Notes: a model not told the origin generated them from the letters alone. Shown: positions 32,640 through 41,897, counted from the first letter of the stretch. The stretch: 64,000 nucleotides of DNA from Chryseobacterium nepalense (GCF_023195755.1 NZ_CP096203.1:2914001-2978000); one strand, 5' to 3'. Translations and numbers: made by a program.

Positions 32640-33467
32640 ATGCAAAAATATCTATTTGTAATGATACTATTTAGCTTATCATTGAGTGCACAAACGCACC
32701 GATTCATTTATGAATATCATTTTAAAACGGATTCCACAGCAGCCGAAAAAAGGAAAGTGAGCATGGTGCTGGATGTGAATCCTGACGAAGTAAAGTTCTA
32801 TAACTATGATTTTGTTGTTACAGACTCTATCAATAAGACAAAAGGTGAAAACAATATAGTTTGGGATGATACTCCTGCGCTTACTAGAAAGAAAAATTCA
32901 CTAGTAAATTCAAATTATATTATGGTTCAGAATATGTTTATTGTGGAAACCACTGATAAAATAAACTGGAATCTTGATAACGAGACAAAAATAATCGGAG
33001 GTTATAAGCTTCAGAAAGCAACGGCGAAATACGGAGGAAGAAACTGGACCGCATGGTTTACTAAAGAAATCAGCCTGAATGAAGGTCCGTACAAATTTAA
33101 TGGCCTTCCAGGAATGATATTTGAGATTTATGATGATAAAGATAACTTCAGATTCTCATTAGTAAAAAGTTACAAACTTTATAAAACGTACGAAACCAGA
33201 GAGATTCTCGAAAATTTTGGCGGACAGAAACCTGTCAAAATCCCTGAATCCAGACTTAAGAAAATGTTGCTTGACCATTATAATGATCCGCTGCATGGCT
33301 TTAAAGAACAATATAAAAACAACACCCATCCTGATGCACGTTTTATGGTAATGGGAATCGAAGTAAAAAGCCCGGAACAGTTCAAAGAACTTTCTGAAAT
33401 GATGCAGAAAAATATTAAGAAAAATAATAATCCTATAGAAGTGGATAAAGCGATACATTATAACTAA
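32640..33467 (+). CDS. GLPGLI family protein 2
   Basis: The protein is 275 aa with a signal peptide ending near LSAQ. The motif is NGLPGMIFEIYDD, so the last Leu-Ile of the name motif is Met-Ile here. QTHRFIYEYHFKTDS at the mature N-terminus closely parallels paralogue 1, and both end in NNPIE(L/V)D(Q/K)A(V/I)HY. Tandem duplication is evident. It is co-transcribed and ends at a perfect 9-bp terminator hairpin. Confidence 0.88.
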   Translation: MQKYLFVMILFSLSLSAQTHRFIYEYHFKTDSTAAEKRKVSMVLDVNPDEVKFYNYDFVVTDSINKTKGENNIVWDDTPALTRKKNSLVNSNYIMVQNMFIVETTDKINWNLDNETKIIGGYKLQKATAKYGGRNWTAWFTKEISLNEGPYKFNGLPGMIFEIYDDKDNFRFSLVKSYKLYKTYETREILENFGGQKPVKIPESRLKKMLLDHYNDPLHGFKEQYKNNTHPDARFMVMGIEVKSPEQFKELSEMMQKNIKKNNNPIEVDKAIHYN

Positions 33468-33492
33468 TCTTATTACCGGTTAATTTAACCAG

Positions 33493-33519
33493 AAACTCCG
33501 CTACTTCGGCGGAGTTTTT
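33493..33519 (+). terminator. Terminator after the GLPGLI pair
   Basis: AAACTCCGC pairs perfectly with GCGGAGTTT around a 7-nt loop, ending in five T. Confidence 0.88.
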
Positions 33520-33547
33520 GCTGCTTTTTATTGAAAAAAATAGTGTA

Positions 33548-34045
33548 ATGTCTAAATCAGATCAAAGTATATTTGAAAGATTTTCAAATTGGGCAACAAA
33601 ATTTACGGGAAGTTCCTATGCATTTATAGGAGCAACATTAATTATAATCATCTGGGGTGTTTCAGGACCTGTTTTTAATTATTCGGAAACATGGCAGCTT
33701 GTTATTAATACCGGAACTACAATTATCACTTTTCTGATGGTGTTTTTAATTCAGAAGGCACAGAATAAAGATTCAAAAGCAATTCAGATCAAGCTGAATG
33801 AGCTGATTGCCGCCAATGAAAAAGCGAGCAACAGAATAGTGGATATTGAAGACCTCACGGAAAAGGAGCTAGACCAGCTGCACTGCTATTATGAAAAACT
33901 TGCGGATTTTGCGGAAGAAGATGATGATATTCATTCCTCACACTCTATTGATGCAGCGCATAGAAATCAGGATCATAAAGACAGAATCTTCAGGAAAAAG
34001 CATGAAGAGTGGCTGCAGGAACAACAAAAGAAAGAATCAAACTGA
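33548..34045 (+). CDS. Low-affinity iron permease (Fet4-like) family protein
   Basis: The protein is 165 aa from ATG 33548; the frame to 33518 runs into the terminator and is rejected. Two transmembrane helices (about residues 25-42 and 52-72) follow an amphipathic start FERFSNWATKFTGSSYAF, and IQKAQNKDSKAIQIKLNEL after TM2 is the family signature. The C-terminus is acidic and His-rich (EEDDDIHSSHS). Bacterial members are much shorter than yeast Fet4, so iron transport is not certain. Confidence 0.8.
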   Translation: MSKSDQSIFERFSNWATKFTGSSYAFIGATLIIIIWGVSGPVFNYSETWQLVINTGTTIITFLMVFLIQKAQNKDSKAIQIKLNELIAANEKASNRIVDIEDLTEKELDQLHCYYEKLADFAEEDDDIHSSHSIDAAHRNQDHKDRIFRKKHEEWLQEQQKKESN

Positions 34046-34141
34046 TTCTATTCAGATAATTATTAAAATCAATAAGGTTTAATGTTTTCAATAGATGGCT
34101 CTTATATAATTGTTAATTAATTTATAATTTAAAAGTTATTA

Positions 34142-34171
34142 TTGCTGTTTTGTTATTAAATTTTAAATTTG
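34142..34171 (+). promoter_or_regulatory. Promoter of the T9SS protease, TTG-N19-TAAATTTG
   Basis: TTG at 34142-34144, 19-nt spacer, TAAATTTG at 34164-34171, 18 nt ahead of the ATG. Confidence 0.8.
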
Positions 34172-34189
34172 TTGCCCTAATTTTAATTT

Positions 34190-36409
34190 ATGAAAACAAA
34201 ACTACCAATTTTGTTGCTGGCTGTTGCCGGAACAATGGTAAACGCACAATGGAGCAGAACACTGCCTGGAAAAGATGCTGTAAGAAGAAATGATAATCCT
34301 ATTTATTACAAATTGGATATAGATCAAATTAGAACACAGCTCTTGCAAGCTCAAAAAATAGGCGAAGGCAAAGCGGTCACAATCAAAATTCCTACTCTGG
34401 AAGGTAAGATTGAAAAATTTGCCGTAAACAGCTTTCCAGTAGTTGACGAAGCAATGGCAAATCAATATCAACTGGGATCTTACGTAGGTAAAGGAATTGA
34501 TGACCCTGAAAAATATATCAGATTTAGTGTGGCTCCTAATGATTTTCAATCGATGATTATCAGCAATGGGAAATATGAATTTATTGAGCCTTCCTCTTCA
34601 GATAAAACGGTATATTCCATCCACGGGAAATCTTCTAAGAACGGACATGCTTTTGTATGTAGTACTAAAGAAGACAAGCAGGCTGTAGCAAGAATGCAGG
34701 ACATGATGGCAAAAGGAGCAGCTGCAAAATCCGGAAATCAAAAATATCATACATTAAGGCTTGCAATGTCTGTTACAGGAGAATATACTAATTATTTTGG
34801 AGGAACAGCGAATGCGCTTGCTCAAATAAATGCGACTTTAACGAGAGTAAATGGTGTTTTTGAACAGGAATTCAATCTTCACCTTAATATGGTAAGTGCG
34901 CCCAATCTTATTTTTTCCAATCCTGCTACCGATCCGTACAGCAGTTCGGAATTTATGTGTAAATGGAACTACGAATTAATGAATGTATTGCACGGAGCAA
35001 CTTATGGTGTGTCAGATTCAACCTATGATATCGGACATTTATTCGGAGCTAGCGGTGGCGGAGGAAATGCAGGATGTATTGGATGTATAGGAAGTAATGA
35101 TGTAAGCTATTCAACATATAATGACTGTGCGGATTCATTTGGCAATGCTTACACATACAATTCACCCGATAATTATAAAGGAAGTGGTATTACTTCACCT
35201 GCGGATAATATTCCGATGGGAGATAATTTTGATATTGATTATGTTGCTCATGAAATAGGGCACCAGTTAGGAGATAATCATACCTACAGTTTTAACGAAG
35301 GAACGGGCGTTTGTGTAGAGCCCGGATCAGGATCTACAATCATGGGTTATGCAGGAATTACAGGCTCAAATACAGATGTTCAGCAACATTCGGATCCATA
35401 TTTTCATAGTGTAAGTATTGATCAGGTTCAGACAAATTTAGCGAGTGTTACCGCAGATATTGAAACTCCTATAACCAATAGTCCGCCGGTGGTAACTCCA
35501 ATGACAACAACATATACCATTCCGAAATCAACGGCATTTGTGTTGACAGCTTCTGCAACAGATCCGGATGGAGATGCTTTAACTTATTCCTGGGAGCAGG
35601 TAAATTCCAGTAGTCTGGCAAATGGAGTTACTAAAAATAATATTGGCAACACTACTTCCGGAGCAAGTTTCAGATCATGGCCTGCTACATCAACCCCTAC
35701 AAGATATTTTCCTAAATTATCAACTGTTTTGACAGGAACGGTAAAAAATACTGCTGATTTTGAGGCTGCTTCTACTGTGGCAAGAACTACAAACTTCCGG
35801 GTAACTGTAAGAGATAATAAAATCGGTGGACAAGCTCAGACTGCATATGCTACTCAGACAATCGTCGTAGGATCTGCAGCGGCGTTTACTGTTAATGCAA
35901 CAACATTAACTCCTAATACGAATTCAACTGTAACATGGGTAGTTTCCGGAACTACGGCTGCTCCATATAATGTTGCCAACGTAAAGATTGATTATACTTA
36001 TGACGGAGGAGACAACTGGACTGTTTTAGCGGCGTCCGTTCCCAATTCAGGTTCGGCGACGGTTTTTGTTCCTGCAGCATTGGCCGGGAAAAGTGGACAT
36101 ATAAGAGTTTCTGCCATTGGAAATGTCTTCTATGCGGTAAAACAGAACAATGTGGGAACATTGGCAACATCAGAAACCGAAAATGTTAAAACTGTTGAGA
36201 TTTATCCAAATCCTGTTGATGACGTATTAAACGTGAAAAATATTTCATCTAAAGCAACATATGAAATCTATAATGCTCCGGGGCAGCTGATTAATAAGGG
36301 ATCAGTAGGGGATGGTAAGATTATAGTAAGAGGTTTGGTTAAAGGTGTTTACTTTATTAATATCGATGAAAAAGGAACACTATATAAAAACAAGTTTATA
36401 AAAAAATAA
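34190..36409 (+). CDS. Secreted reprolysin-like zinc metalloprotease with T9SS sorting domain
   Basis: The protein is 739 aa with a signal peptide ending near VNAQ. A pro-domain covers about residues 20-180. The catalytic domain (about 185-430) carries the metzincin zinc site HEIGHQLGDNH, with STIMGYAG supplying the Met-turn. Ig/Fn-like regions follow (ATDPDGDALTYSWEQ at about 460). The last ~75 residues are a type A T9SS sorting domain: VEIYPNPVDDVLNV, ending KNKFIKK. It is predicted to be exported by the type IX machinery and surface-anchored or released. Substrate unknown. No other T9SS gene is in this window. Confidence 0.92.
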   Translation: MKTKLPILLLAVAGTMVNAQWSRTLPGKDAVRRNDNPIYYKLDIDQIRTQLLQAQKIGEGKAVTIKIPTLEGKIEKFAVNSFPVVDEAMANQYQLGSYVGKGIDDPEKYIRFSVAPNDFQSMIISNGKYEFIEPSSSDKTVYSIHGKSSKNGHAFVCSTKEDKQAVARMQDMMAKGAAAKSGNQKYHTLRLAMSVTGEYTNYFGGTANALAQINATLTRVNGVFEQEFNLHLNMVSAPNLIFSNPATDPYSSSEFMCKWNYELMNVLHGATYGVSDSTYDIGHLFGASGGGGNAGCIGCIGSNDVSYSTYNDCADSFGNAYTYNSPDNYKGSGITSPADNIPMGDNFDIDYVAHEIGHQLGDNHTYSFNEGTGVCVEPGSGSTIMGYAGITGSNTDVQQHSDPYFHSVSIDQVQTNLASVTADIETPITNSPPVVTPMTTTYTIPKSTAFVLTASATDPDGDALTYSWEQVNSSSLANGVTKNNIGNTTSGASFRSWPATSTPTRYFPKLSTVLTGTVKNTADFEAASTVARTTNFRVTVRDNKIGGQAQTAYATQTIVVGSAAAFTVNATTLTPNTNSTVTWVVSGTTAAPYNVANVKIDYTYDGGDNWTVLAASVPNSGSATVFVPAALAGKSGHIRVSAIGNVFYAVKQNNVGTLATSETENVKTVEIYPNPVDDVLNVKNISSKATYEIYNAPGQLINKGSVGDGKIIVRGLVKGVYFINIDEKGTLYKNKFIKK

Positions 36410-36420
36410 TGATGACAAGA

Positions 36421-36450
36421 AAAAACCTCTGATTAATCAGAGGTTTTTTT
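36421..36450. terminator. Bidirectional terminator between protease and the large envelope protein gene
   Basis: ACCTCTGATT pairs perfectly with AATCAGAGGT, flanked by A-run and T-run on the two sides. Confidence 0.9.
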
Positions 36451-36456
36451 AATAAT

Positions 36457-39159
36457 TTATTGCATAAAATAATCAAAATAAGTGCAGCTTCCCAGCAGGT
36501 CTTTAGCTGTTTCCGTATCTGCATATTGTGCTTTTAGCAAAGCAAAATAGGTTCTGTACTTCTGATTTTTAATCTGATCAAGCTGTTTCTGATAAGCATC
36601 GCTTTTCTCACTGTATTTCGGATCAGAATAATCAACGGTTGAAGGGTGTGAGGCCTCATACTGGTAATATTTTCCCTGTTCGGCACTTGCCATCTGGAAA
36701 AGAATTCTCGCTTTCTGTTCTTTATTGGCTGAAATGCTCAATGCTCGTTTATAATAATTGATTGCCAGATCAAAATTATCCGGTTCGATATAAATTCTGT
36801 CCGGGAATCCTTTGTAGTAATACTTGTAAGGATTTGTTCGTGGCGACGTGTCAAAGTAATATTTTCCTCCGTTTGAATTGTCAAGATCCATCACAAAAAG
36901 CTGCCTGTAATATCCGAGAATCGAAGTATTGTACAATACATTTCCTATCAATTGATTGGCTATAGCAGATTTTTCATCTTTTCCATTTCCGATTTTTTTC
37001 AGTTGGATCAATGCATCCGCCAGTTCGAGTTTATTCATAGCTGGCTTAATGAATGGAAATGCGGAATAATCTTCCTTCTTCATACTTTCATCAGGATCAC
37101 TCTGATAACTTACCCAGACATTATGGCCAAAAACAAGATCGGAAATATTGCTGAATCCGTTGTAAGCTCCTGCCTGATATTTCAAGGGAGTAAGTTTTTT
37201 CTCATCATAGTTCCAATCGGATCTTGGAATTCCGGAGAAGTTCTGTGCTTTTGCATAATATGATTTAGCTTTTTCAAAATCTGCCTGTCTCATGGCCCGG
37301 TCTCCATAAATTACGGCAAAAAAAGCATCAATATTTCCGACGTCGTTAATGTTTTTAGCAATAATCTGCTGCTCAAACTGTGTTTTGTTTGTTTTTCTGT
37401 AGAAATCTTCCACACTTTTCACAAGACTTGAATTCGGGCTGTACTGCAGATCGGAAAGCTTATTGTTCATCAGGAAAGATTTGCCATCTTCACCCTGAAG
37501 AAAATAACGGTTGGCAAGAACATCTTTCAGAAAGTCTGCTGTAGAAGGAACTTCACCGTAATAATTATATTCATCTGTTTCGGTACTGTCCTTTTTTACT
37601 TCCGGTTTTTCTGTAAAATATTCTGAATAGTCTTTCATTAAATGATCTTCGTAATCCGCATCAATTTTCGGCTGGGAAACAATATCATTCAGAACTTTCA
37701 TTCTTTTAATCTCTTCCGTGTATTCCGGATTGGAGGTTTTGATGTTCTCTAGAATTTCGGTGCTTGCTTTATAATCTTTTTTCAGGAATTTCAGATATGC
37801 ATCAGCAATCTGCCAATATTCATCTTTGGATTTTTCTTTTGTTTTGGAGGTGAATTTTTCCAGGTCATCCAGAAAATCTTTAGTTTTGTCATCATACCAG
37901 TAGTTATTTCTGGTGAATACAGGAATTCTGTCCGGATTATCAAGAAGTTCATCATCACTTTGATCTGCTTTTCCATCAGGAGAATTTTTATCTTTCTTAC
38001 TGCTGAATAGGTTTTTGAAAAACCTTATTATTTTCTGCCAGAATGATAGTTCCTCTTTTTTAGGCTCTGCAGTCTGTGTTTTACCCGGATCCGTATTATC
38101 TGTTCCGGTAATTGTTTTCTCACTATTGTCGTCGTTTGTATAGTAATAAATAGGAAGGTAGCTTCTTTCCAGCTCATTGATGCTTCTCACCGCCATTACT
38201 TTCAGGATCTCAGAATCCGGATTGATCTCAAACATTTTTTCCATTACAGGAATGGGATTATTGAAATCTTCATACCCTAAAAGAAAATAAGCCATGTTTT
38301 TGTCTTCATTAGTATTGGCTCTTTTTAAAATATTATTAAATGAGGCCGTATCTGAAAGTTTCATAGATATGAAAGCGGATTCTTTTCTGCTTTTACTGTC
38401 CCTGAACACCTGGAAGAAGTTCCAGTTGGCTTCGCTGTTCATTCCCAATCCGCGCTGAGCTCCTGCAAGCTGATCAAGCGCCATAATGTATGGTGCACCT
38501 TTCAGTTTCAGAGGTTCTACATAAGTTTTAAATGCTTTTACCGCCGCATCGTAATTTCTTGTGTAATGATTGAATCGCACAAGCTGATAACCGTACCGCT
38601 GTTTTATTTCGGGATTTTTTGCAGCATTATATAATGAGGTAAGTGCAGCAATGGTTTTATTGTAATCGAGATTGGTTGCGTTCTTTCCTGTTCCCGGCTC
38701 TCTGTAATAATAAAATGAATCTGCGCTTTCAATATAATTGATCTTCATGTATGGTTCCAGGTATTTGGCCTCAATAAGATAATCGAGTCCTTCACGGTAT
38801 CTTTGGTAAAATCGAGGTCCTAACGTTACCAATAGCTGGTTGGTGGGCGATCCTTTTTTTAAAGCATTAAGATCGTTAATATTCATTTTATTAACCAGAT
38901 ATTCCGTCTGCGCATAGCTCAGCTGATTGCTGAAATATCTTTTCCATGAATCGATATTTTCGTCAGGTATCATGGAAGGTTTAAAATCAGTATAAAATCT
39001 GGTCGAATAGCTGTGAAGAAAAGGCAGGTAAGATTTATCCTTAATAATAATCTGTGTAAAAAGATTGAAATATTCGTAATCCGGATCAGACCAGGCACAA
39101 GCCCCGGATTCTGTATAAAAAAGAGAAACAACAGCGAGTGAGAGAAGGTATTTTTTCAT
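36457..39159 (-). CDS. Large exported helical-repeat protein of unknown function
   Basis: The protein is 900 aa from ATG 39159; an in-frame start at 39183 adds 8 residues lacking the signal pattern. The signal peptide is followed by CAWSDPDYEYFNLF. Most of the mature protein is alpha-helical with TPR-like spacing, split by a charged low-complexity linker (about residues 365-415, SSKKDKNSPDGK and DDELLDN). Many aromatic residues occur in the C-terminal third. I do not recognise a characterised family. It lies in a - strand operon 53 nt after a lipoprotein gene. Confidence 0.8.
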   Translation of the reverse strand: MKKYLLSLAVVSLFYTESGACAWSDPDYEYFNLFTQIIIKDKSYLPFLHSYSTRFYTDFKPSMIPDENIDSWKRYFSNQLSYAQTEYLVNKMNINDLNALKKGSPTNQLLVTLGPRFYQRYREGLDYLIEAKYLEPYMKINYIESADSFYYYREPGTGKNATNLDYNKTIAALTSLYNAAKNPEIKQRYGYQLVRFNHYTRNYDAAVKAFKTYVEPLKLKGAPYIMALDQLAGAQRGLGMNSEANWNFFQVFRDSKSRKESAFISMKLSDTASFNNILKRANTNEDKNMAYFLLGYEDFNNPIPVMEKMFEINPDSEILKVMAVRSINELERSYLPIYYYTNDDNSEKTITGTDNTDPGKTQTAEPKKEELSFWQKIIRFFKNLFSSKKDKNSPDGKADQSDDELLDNPDRIPVFTRNNYWYDDKTKDFLDDLEKFTSKTKEKSKDEYWQIADAYLKFLKKDYKASTEILENIKTSNPEYTEEIKRMKVLNDIVSQPKIDADYEDHLMKDYSEYFTEKPEVKKDSTETDEYNYYGEVPSTADFLKDVLANRYFLQGEDGKSFLMNNKLSDLQYSPNSSLVKSVEDFYRKTNKTQFEQQIIAKNINDVGNIDAFFAVIYGDRAMRQADFEKAKSYYAKAQNFSGIPRSDWNYDEKKLTPLKYQAGAYNGFSNISDLVFGHNVWVSYQSDPDESMKKEDYSAFPFIKPAMNKLELADALIQLKKIGNGKDEKSAIANQLIGNVLYNTSILGYYRQLFVMDLDNSNGGKYYFDTSPRTNPYKYYYKGFPDRIYIEPDNFDLAINYYKRALSISANKEQKARILFQMASAEQGKYYQYEASHPSTVDYSDPKYSEKSDAYQKQLDQIKNQKYRTYFALLKAQYADTETAKDLLGSCTYFDYFMQ

Positions 39160-39211
39160 TGTATAGCGGTGTTTAGTGAGCATTTATTTGTTTACTACCA
39201 TCCGAAAGGAA

Positions 39212-40189
39212 CTAAAAAATTAAATTTCGGTTCCTGACAAATTTACTATCCAATTGATAATAAATAATATGGTAACGGGAAATTTTTTTATCGAGAAAAT
39301 CGGTGACTTCTGTGAGCTGACTGTCAGAAATGGATTCAATTTTAATCCTGAAACCTTTATTCATATAGTTTCCGAAGTAAAATCCATCTTTCATAATTTC
39401 AATTTCATGATCTGAAATCTTTTTAAAATCTGAATTTTCAAGATCTTTCTCTGCTAGAGCGTTAATCAGCTTATGCTTTCCCAGATAATTGGTTACAATT
39501 CCCCAGGAATAGATAGGCAATGCTACCTCTATCTTTTTTATAGGATATTGATCAATATCTGCCAGATAACTTTTCAGAATCTGGACATCCAGGATAGAAT
39601 TTTTATCAGAGTTTTCCAACGGTGAAGAAGTGGAGTAGCACATAAGGTAAACTTTATTAACCGGTGGAATGCCTGTTGTGGATTTATCCCGTACTTGATG
39701 AAGACGGAGCGTGCAGGTGACTTCTTTGCCTGAAATTTTTTTCAGTTCTTTTAAAAATGTAAAATAATCATTACGTGTTCCCGCCGTCCAGTCGCAGTCG
39801 ATCTGTATTTCTGGTGCGGAGTTCAGATGATAGTCTGTAATTTTCTTTTTTACCAGCTCATTAATGCTTCGGGCAAGAAAATTTATTTCATCTTTTTTGA
39901 TGTAAAGAAAAGTACGGTTCGTAATGAAAACAACGGGTATTATTTTCTGATGGACTATAAAACTTTTGTCCTGAATTATAACCCCTAAAGGCTGGAATTT
40001 TTCTCCGGATTTATCAACATCGAAAAAGCGGGTATAGAGATAAGGGATGGTAGTTTTACTCAATGCCATTTTTTCGTCCGCATTGAGAGCAAGTTTGGTT
40101 TTCCAATAATAAAAAGTGTATGGATGATCTTCCTTCGTGCTGCAGGAAAATATCAAAAGCAGAATACATAAGAATCTGAGTGTTCTCAT
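39212..40189 (-). CDS. Hypothetical lipoprotein, possible glycosidase-like barrel
   Basis: The protein is 325 aa with lipobox IFSC (Cys about 16). Alternating strands and helices plus PEIQIDCDWTAGTRNDYF (about residue 127) look like a TIM barrel with acidic active-site strands, somewhat like DUF3142/GH18-like proteins. That is a tentative resemblance. The start codon shares a base with the stop of a 47-aa ORF upstream (TAATG), and the 900-aa protein gene follows, so three genes probably form one operon. Confidence 0.78.
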   Translation of the reverse strand: MRTLRFLCILLLIFSCSTKEDHPYTFYYWKTKLALNADEKMALSKTTIPYLYTRFFDVDKSGEKFQPLGVIIQDKSFIVHQKIIPVVFITNRTFLYIKKDEINFLARSINELVKKKITDYHLNSAPEIQIDCDWTAGTRNDYFTFLKELKKISGKEVTCTLRLHQVRDKSTTGIPPVNKVYLMCYSTSSPLENSDKNSILDVQILKSYLADIDQYPIKKIEVALPIYSWGIVTNYLGKHKLINALAEKDLENSDFKKISDHEIEIMKDGFYFGNYMNKGFRIKIESISDSQLTEVTDFLDKKISRYHIIYYQLDSKFVRNRNLIF

Positions 40190-40332
40190 TACTGATACAA
40201 ATCAATATCATCAAAGGTAAAAGCGGAATTTATTGCTTCTACGGCATTACTAAGGTTTCTTTCAAAAAATTTAAAAGGACTACTGAATGCATTTTTCAGA
40301 TGCGGAATAAGTTGGTTGTATGTATTTTTCAT
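40189..40332 (-). CDS. Small 47-aa protein upstream of the lipoprotein
   Basis: An ORF runs from ATG 40332 to TAA 40191-40189, and its last base is the first base of the lipoprotein start (TAATG). It begins MKNTYNQLIPHLKNAFSSPF and ends FTFDDIDLYQ. It has no signal peptide or membrane segment, is amphipathic, and is rich in Asn, Phe and Leu. The coupled junction is the main evidence that it is real. Standard ORF length cut-offs miss it. No family recognised. Confidence 0.5.
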   Translation of the reverse strand: MKNTYNQLIPHLKNAFSSPFKFFERNLSNAVEAINSAFTFDDIDLYQ

Positions 40333-40511
40333 ATCATCAGAAGATTTATAAATAAATTTAACCTAACAAAAATCAAACCGTAATTACAGCAACTAAAGAA
40401 CGGTTGTAATGAAAAGATTTTGTTATTCACAAATTATTCCTCTGAATTTTTCTCCCGATTTTACAAAAATGGTCTAATTGATTAAAAATCAAAATATTTT
40501 GCACGAAATAT

Positions 40512-40541
40512 TTGTCAGTTATAAAAATATTCATAAATTTG
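40512..40541 (+). promoter_or_regulatory. rplC operon promoter, TTG-N19-TAAATTTG
   Basis: TTG at 40512-40514, a 19-nt spacer and TAAATTTG at 40534-40541. It gives the 26-gene ribosomal array its own start, independent of the str operon. Confidence 0.85.
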
Positions 40542-40545
40542 CACA

Positions 40546-40647
40546 CTCATTTTAGGGGCGTAGTATGCCTACATCAAACGTAGAAATTACTTCAGACTTC
40601 CTGAAAATGACGATAAATAAAGGATAAATTTTATTATAACATAAACA
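40546..40647 (+). promoter_or_regulatory. Candidate r-protein leader upstream of rplC
   Basis: About 100 nt lie between the predicted transcription start and the rplC ATG. Small inverted repeats are present: GTAG-TATGC-CTAC, the competing CTAC-ATCAAAC-GTAG, and TTCAG-ACTTC-CTGAA. They could form alternative structures. Autoregulation by L4 through the S10 leader is known in E. coli; whether this leader works in a similar way is inference. The 315-bp gap 40333-40647 holds no other feature I can support. Confidence 0.45.
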
Positions 40648-41274
40648 ATGTCAGGTATTATTGGTAAAAAAATCGGTATGACTTCTTTGTTTGACGAAGC
40701 AGGGAAAAATATTCCTTGTACAGTTATTCAAGCTGGTCCGTGCTCGGTTTTACAGGTCAGAACCATTGAAAAAGACGGTTATAAGTCAGTTCAGTTAGGT
40801 TTCGATGACAAGAGTGAGAAGAACGTTGGTAAAGCGTTAGCTGGTCATTTTAAAAAGGCTGGTTCTGCTCCTAAAGCTAAATTGGTAGAATTCTACAGAG
40901 AATTCGTTGATGAAGTGAAAGTAGGAGAGGAAGTAACTGTAAACTTATTTGCTGAAGGTGAATTCGTTGACGTAACAGGTACTTCTAAAGGTAAAGGTTT
41001 CCAAGGTGTTGTTAAAAGACACGGCTTTGGAGGTGTAATGCAGGCAACTCATGGTCAGCACAACAGACTTAGAGCTCCAGGTTCTATCGGTGCTGGATCA
41101 GACCCTTCAAGAGTATTCAAAGGGATGAGAATGGCTGGTAGAATGGGAGGTAAGCAGGTGACTGTACAAAACCTTCAGGTATTAAAAGTGGATCAAGATC
41201 AGAATCTTTTAGTAGTAAAAGGTGCTGTTCCGGGAGCTAAAAATTCTTATGTAATTATCAGAAAATGGAACTAG
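40648..41274 (+). CDS. rplC: 50S ribosomal protein L3
   Basis: The protein is 208 aa (E. coli 209). It has the L3 core [20 protein letters not shown] (a Gln is methylated in E. coli at the equivalent loop) near the peptidyl-transferase centre. First gene after the promoter of the large array. Its 3' end overlaps rplD by 10 nt. Confidence 0.98.
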   Translation: MSGIIGKKIGMTSLFDEAGKNIPCTVIQAGPCSVLQVRTIEKDGYKSVQLGFDDKSEKNVGKALAGHFKKAGSAPKAKLVEFYREFVDEVKVGEEVTVNLFAEGEFVDVTGTSKGKGFQGVVKRHGFGGVMQATHGQHNRLRAPGSIGAGSDPSRVFKGMRMAGRMGGKQVTVQNLQVLKVDQDQNLLVVKGAVPGAKNSYVIIRKWN

Positions 41275-41894
41275 TAGTATTAAATACATCAGGAAAAGAG
41301 ACCGGAAGAAAAGTAACTCTGGACGAAACAGTATTCGGAATCGAGCCAAATCAGCACGCGGTTTACTTAGAAGTTAAACAGTACCTTGCTGCACAAAGAC
41401 AAGGGACTCATAAAGCAAAAGAAAGAAGCGAAATCACTGCTTCTACTAAAAAACTTAAGAAGCAAAAAGGATCTGGTTCTGCAAGATACGGGGATATTAA
41501 ATCTCCAACATTCAGAGGTGGAGGTAGAGTATTCGGACCAAAACCAAGAGATTACAGATTCAAATTGAACAAAGCTCTTAAGAGATTAGCTAAAAAATCT
41601 GTTTTATCTCAGAAAATGAGAGACAACAGCATCAGAGTTTTAGAAGATCTGAGCCTAAATGCTCCTAAGACTAAAGATTTCATCAATGTATTAAATGCAT
41701 TGGAACTTAACGGTAAAAAATCTTTATTCGTTCTTCCTGAAGCTAACAAGAATGTATATTTATCTTCAAGAAACTTACCTAAAACTAAAGTAATGAACTT
41801 CAATGAAATCAGTTCTTACGATTTAGTAAACGCAGGTGAGATCGTATTCTTCGAAGGTGCAGTTGAAAAATTCCAGGAAAATTTAAAGAAATAA
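41265..41894 (+). CDS. rplD: 50S ribosomal protein L4
   Basis: The protein is 209 aa (E. coli 201). It starts at an ATG inside the rplC end (10-nt overlap). The tunnel loop region [13 protein letters not shown] and [14 protein letters not shown] is conserved. In E. coli L4 also represses the S10 operon at its leader, which is relevant to the leader upstream of rplC here. Confidence 0.98.
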   Translation: MELVVLNTSGKETGRKVTLDETVFGIEPNQHAVYLEVKQYLAAQRQGTHKAKERSEITASTKKLKKQKGSGSARYGDIKSPTFRGGGRVFGPKPRDYRFKLNKALKRLAKKSVLSQKMRDNSIRVLEDLSLNAPKTKDFINVLNALELNGKKSLFVLPEANKNVYLSSRNLPKTKVMNFNEISSYDLVNAGEIVFFEGAVEKFQENLKK

Positions 41895-41897
41895 ATC

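Noticed and set aside
40180-40383. 67-codon + strand ORF upstream of rplC.
   Set aside because: No start context or protein-like features. The opposite strand holds the 47-aa ORF with a coupled TAATG junction.
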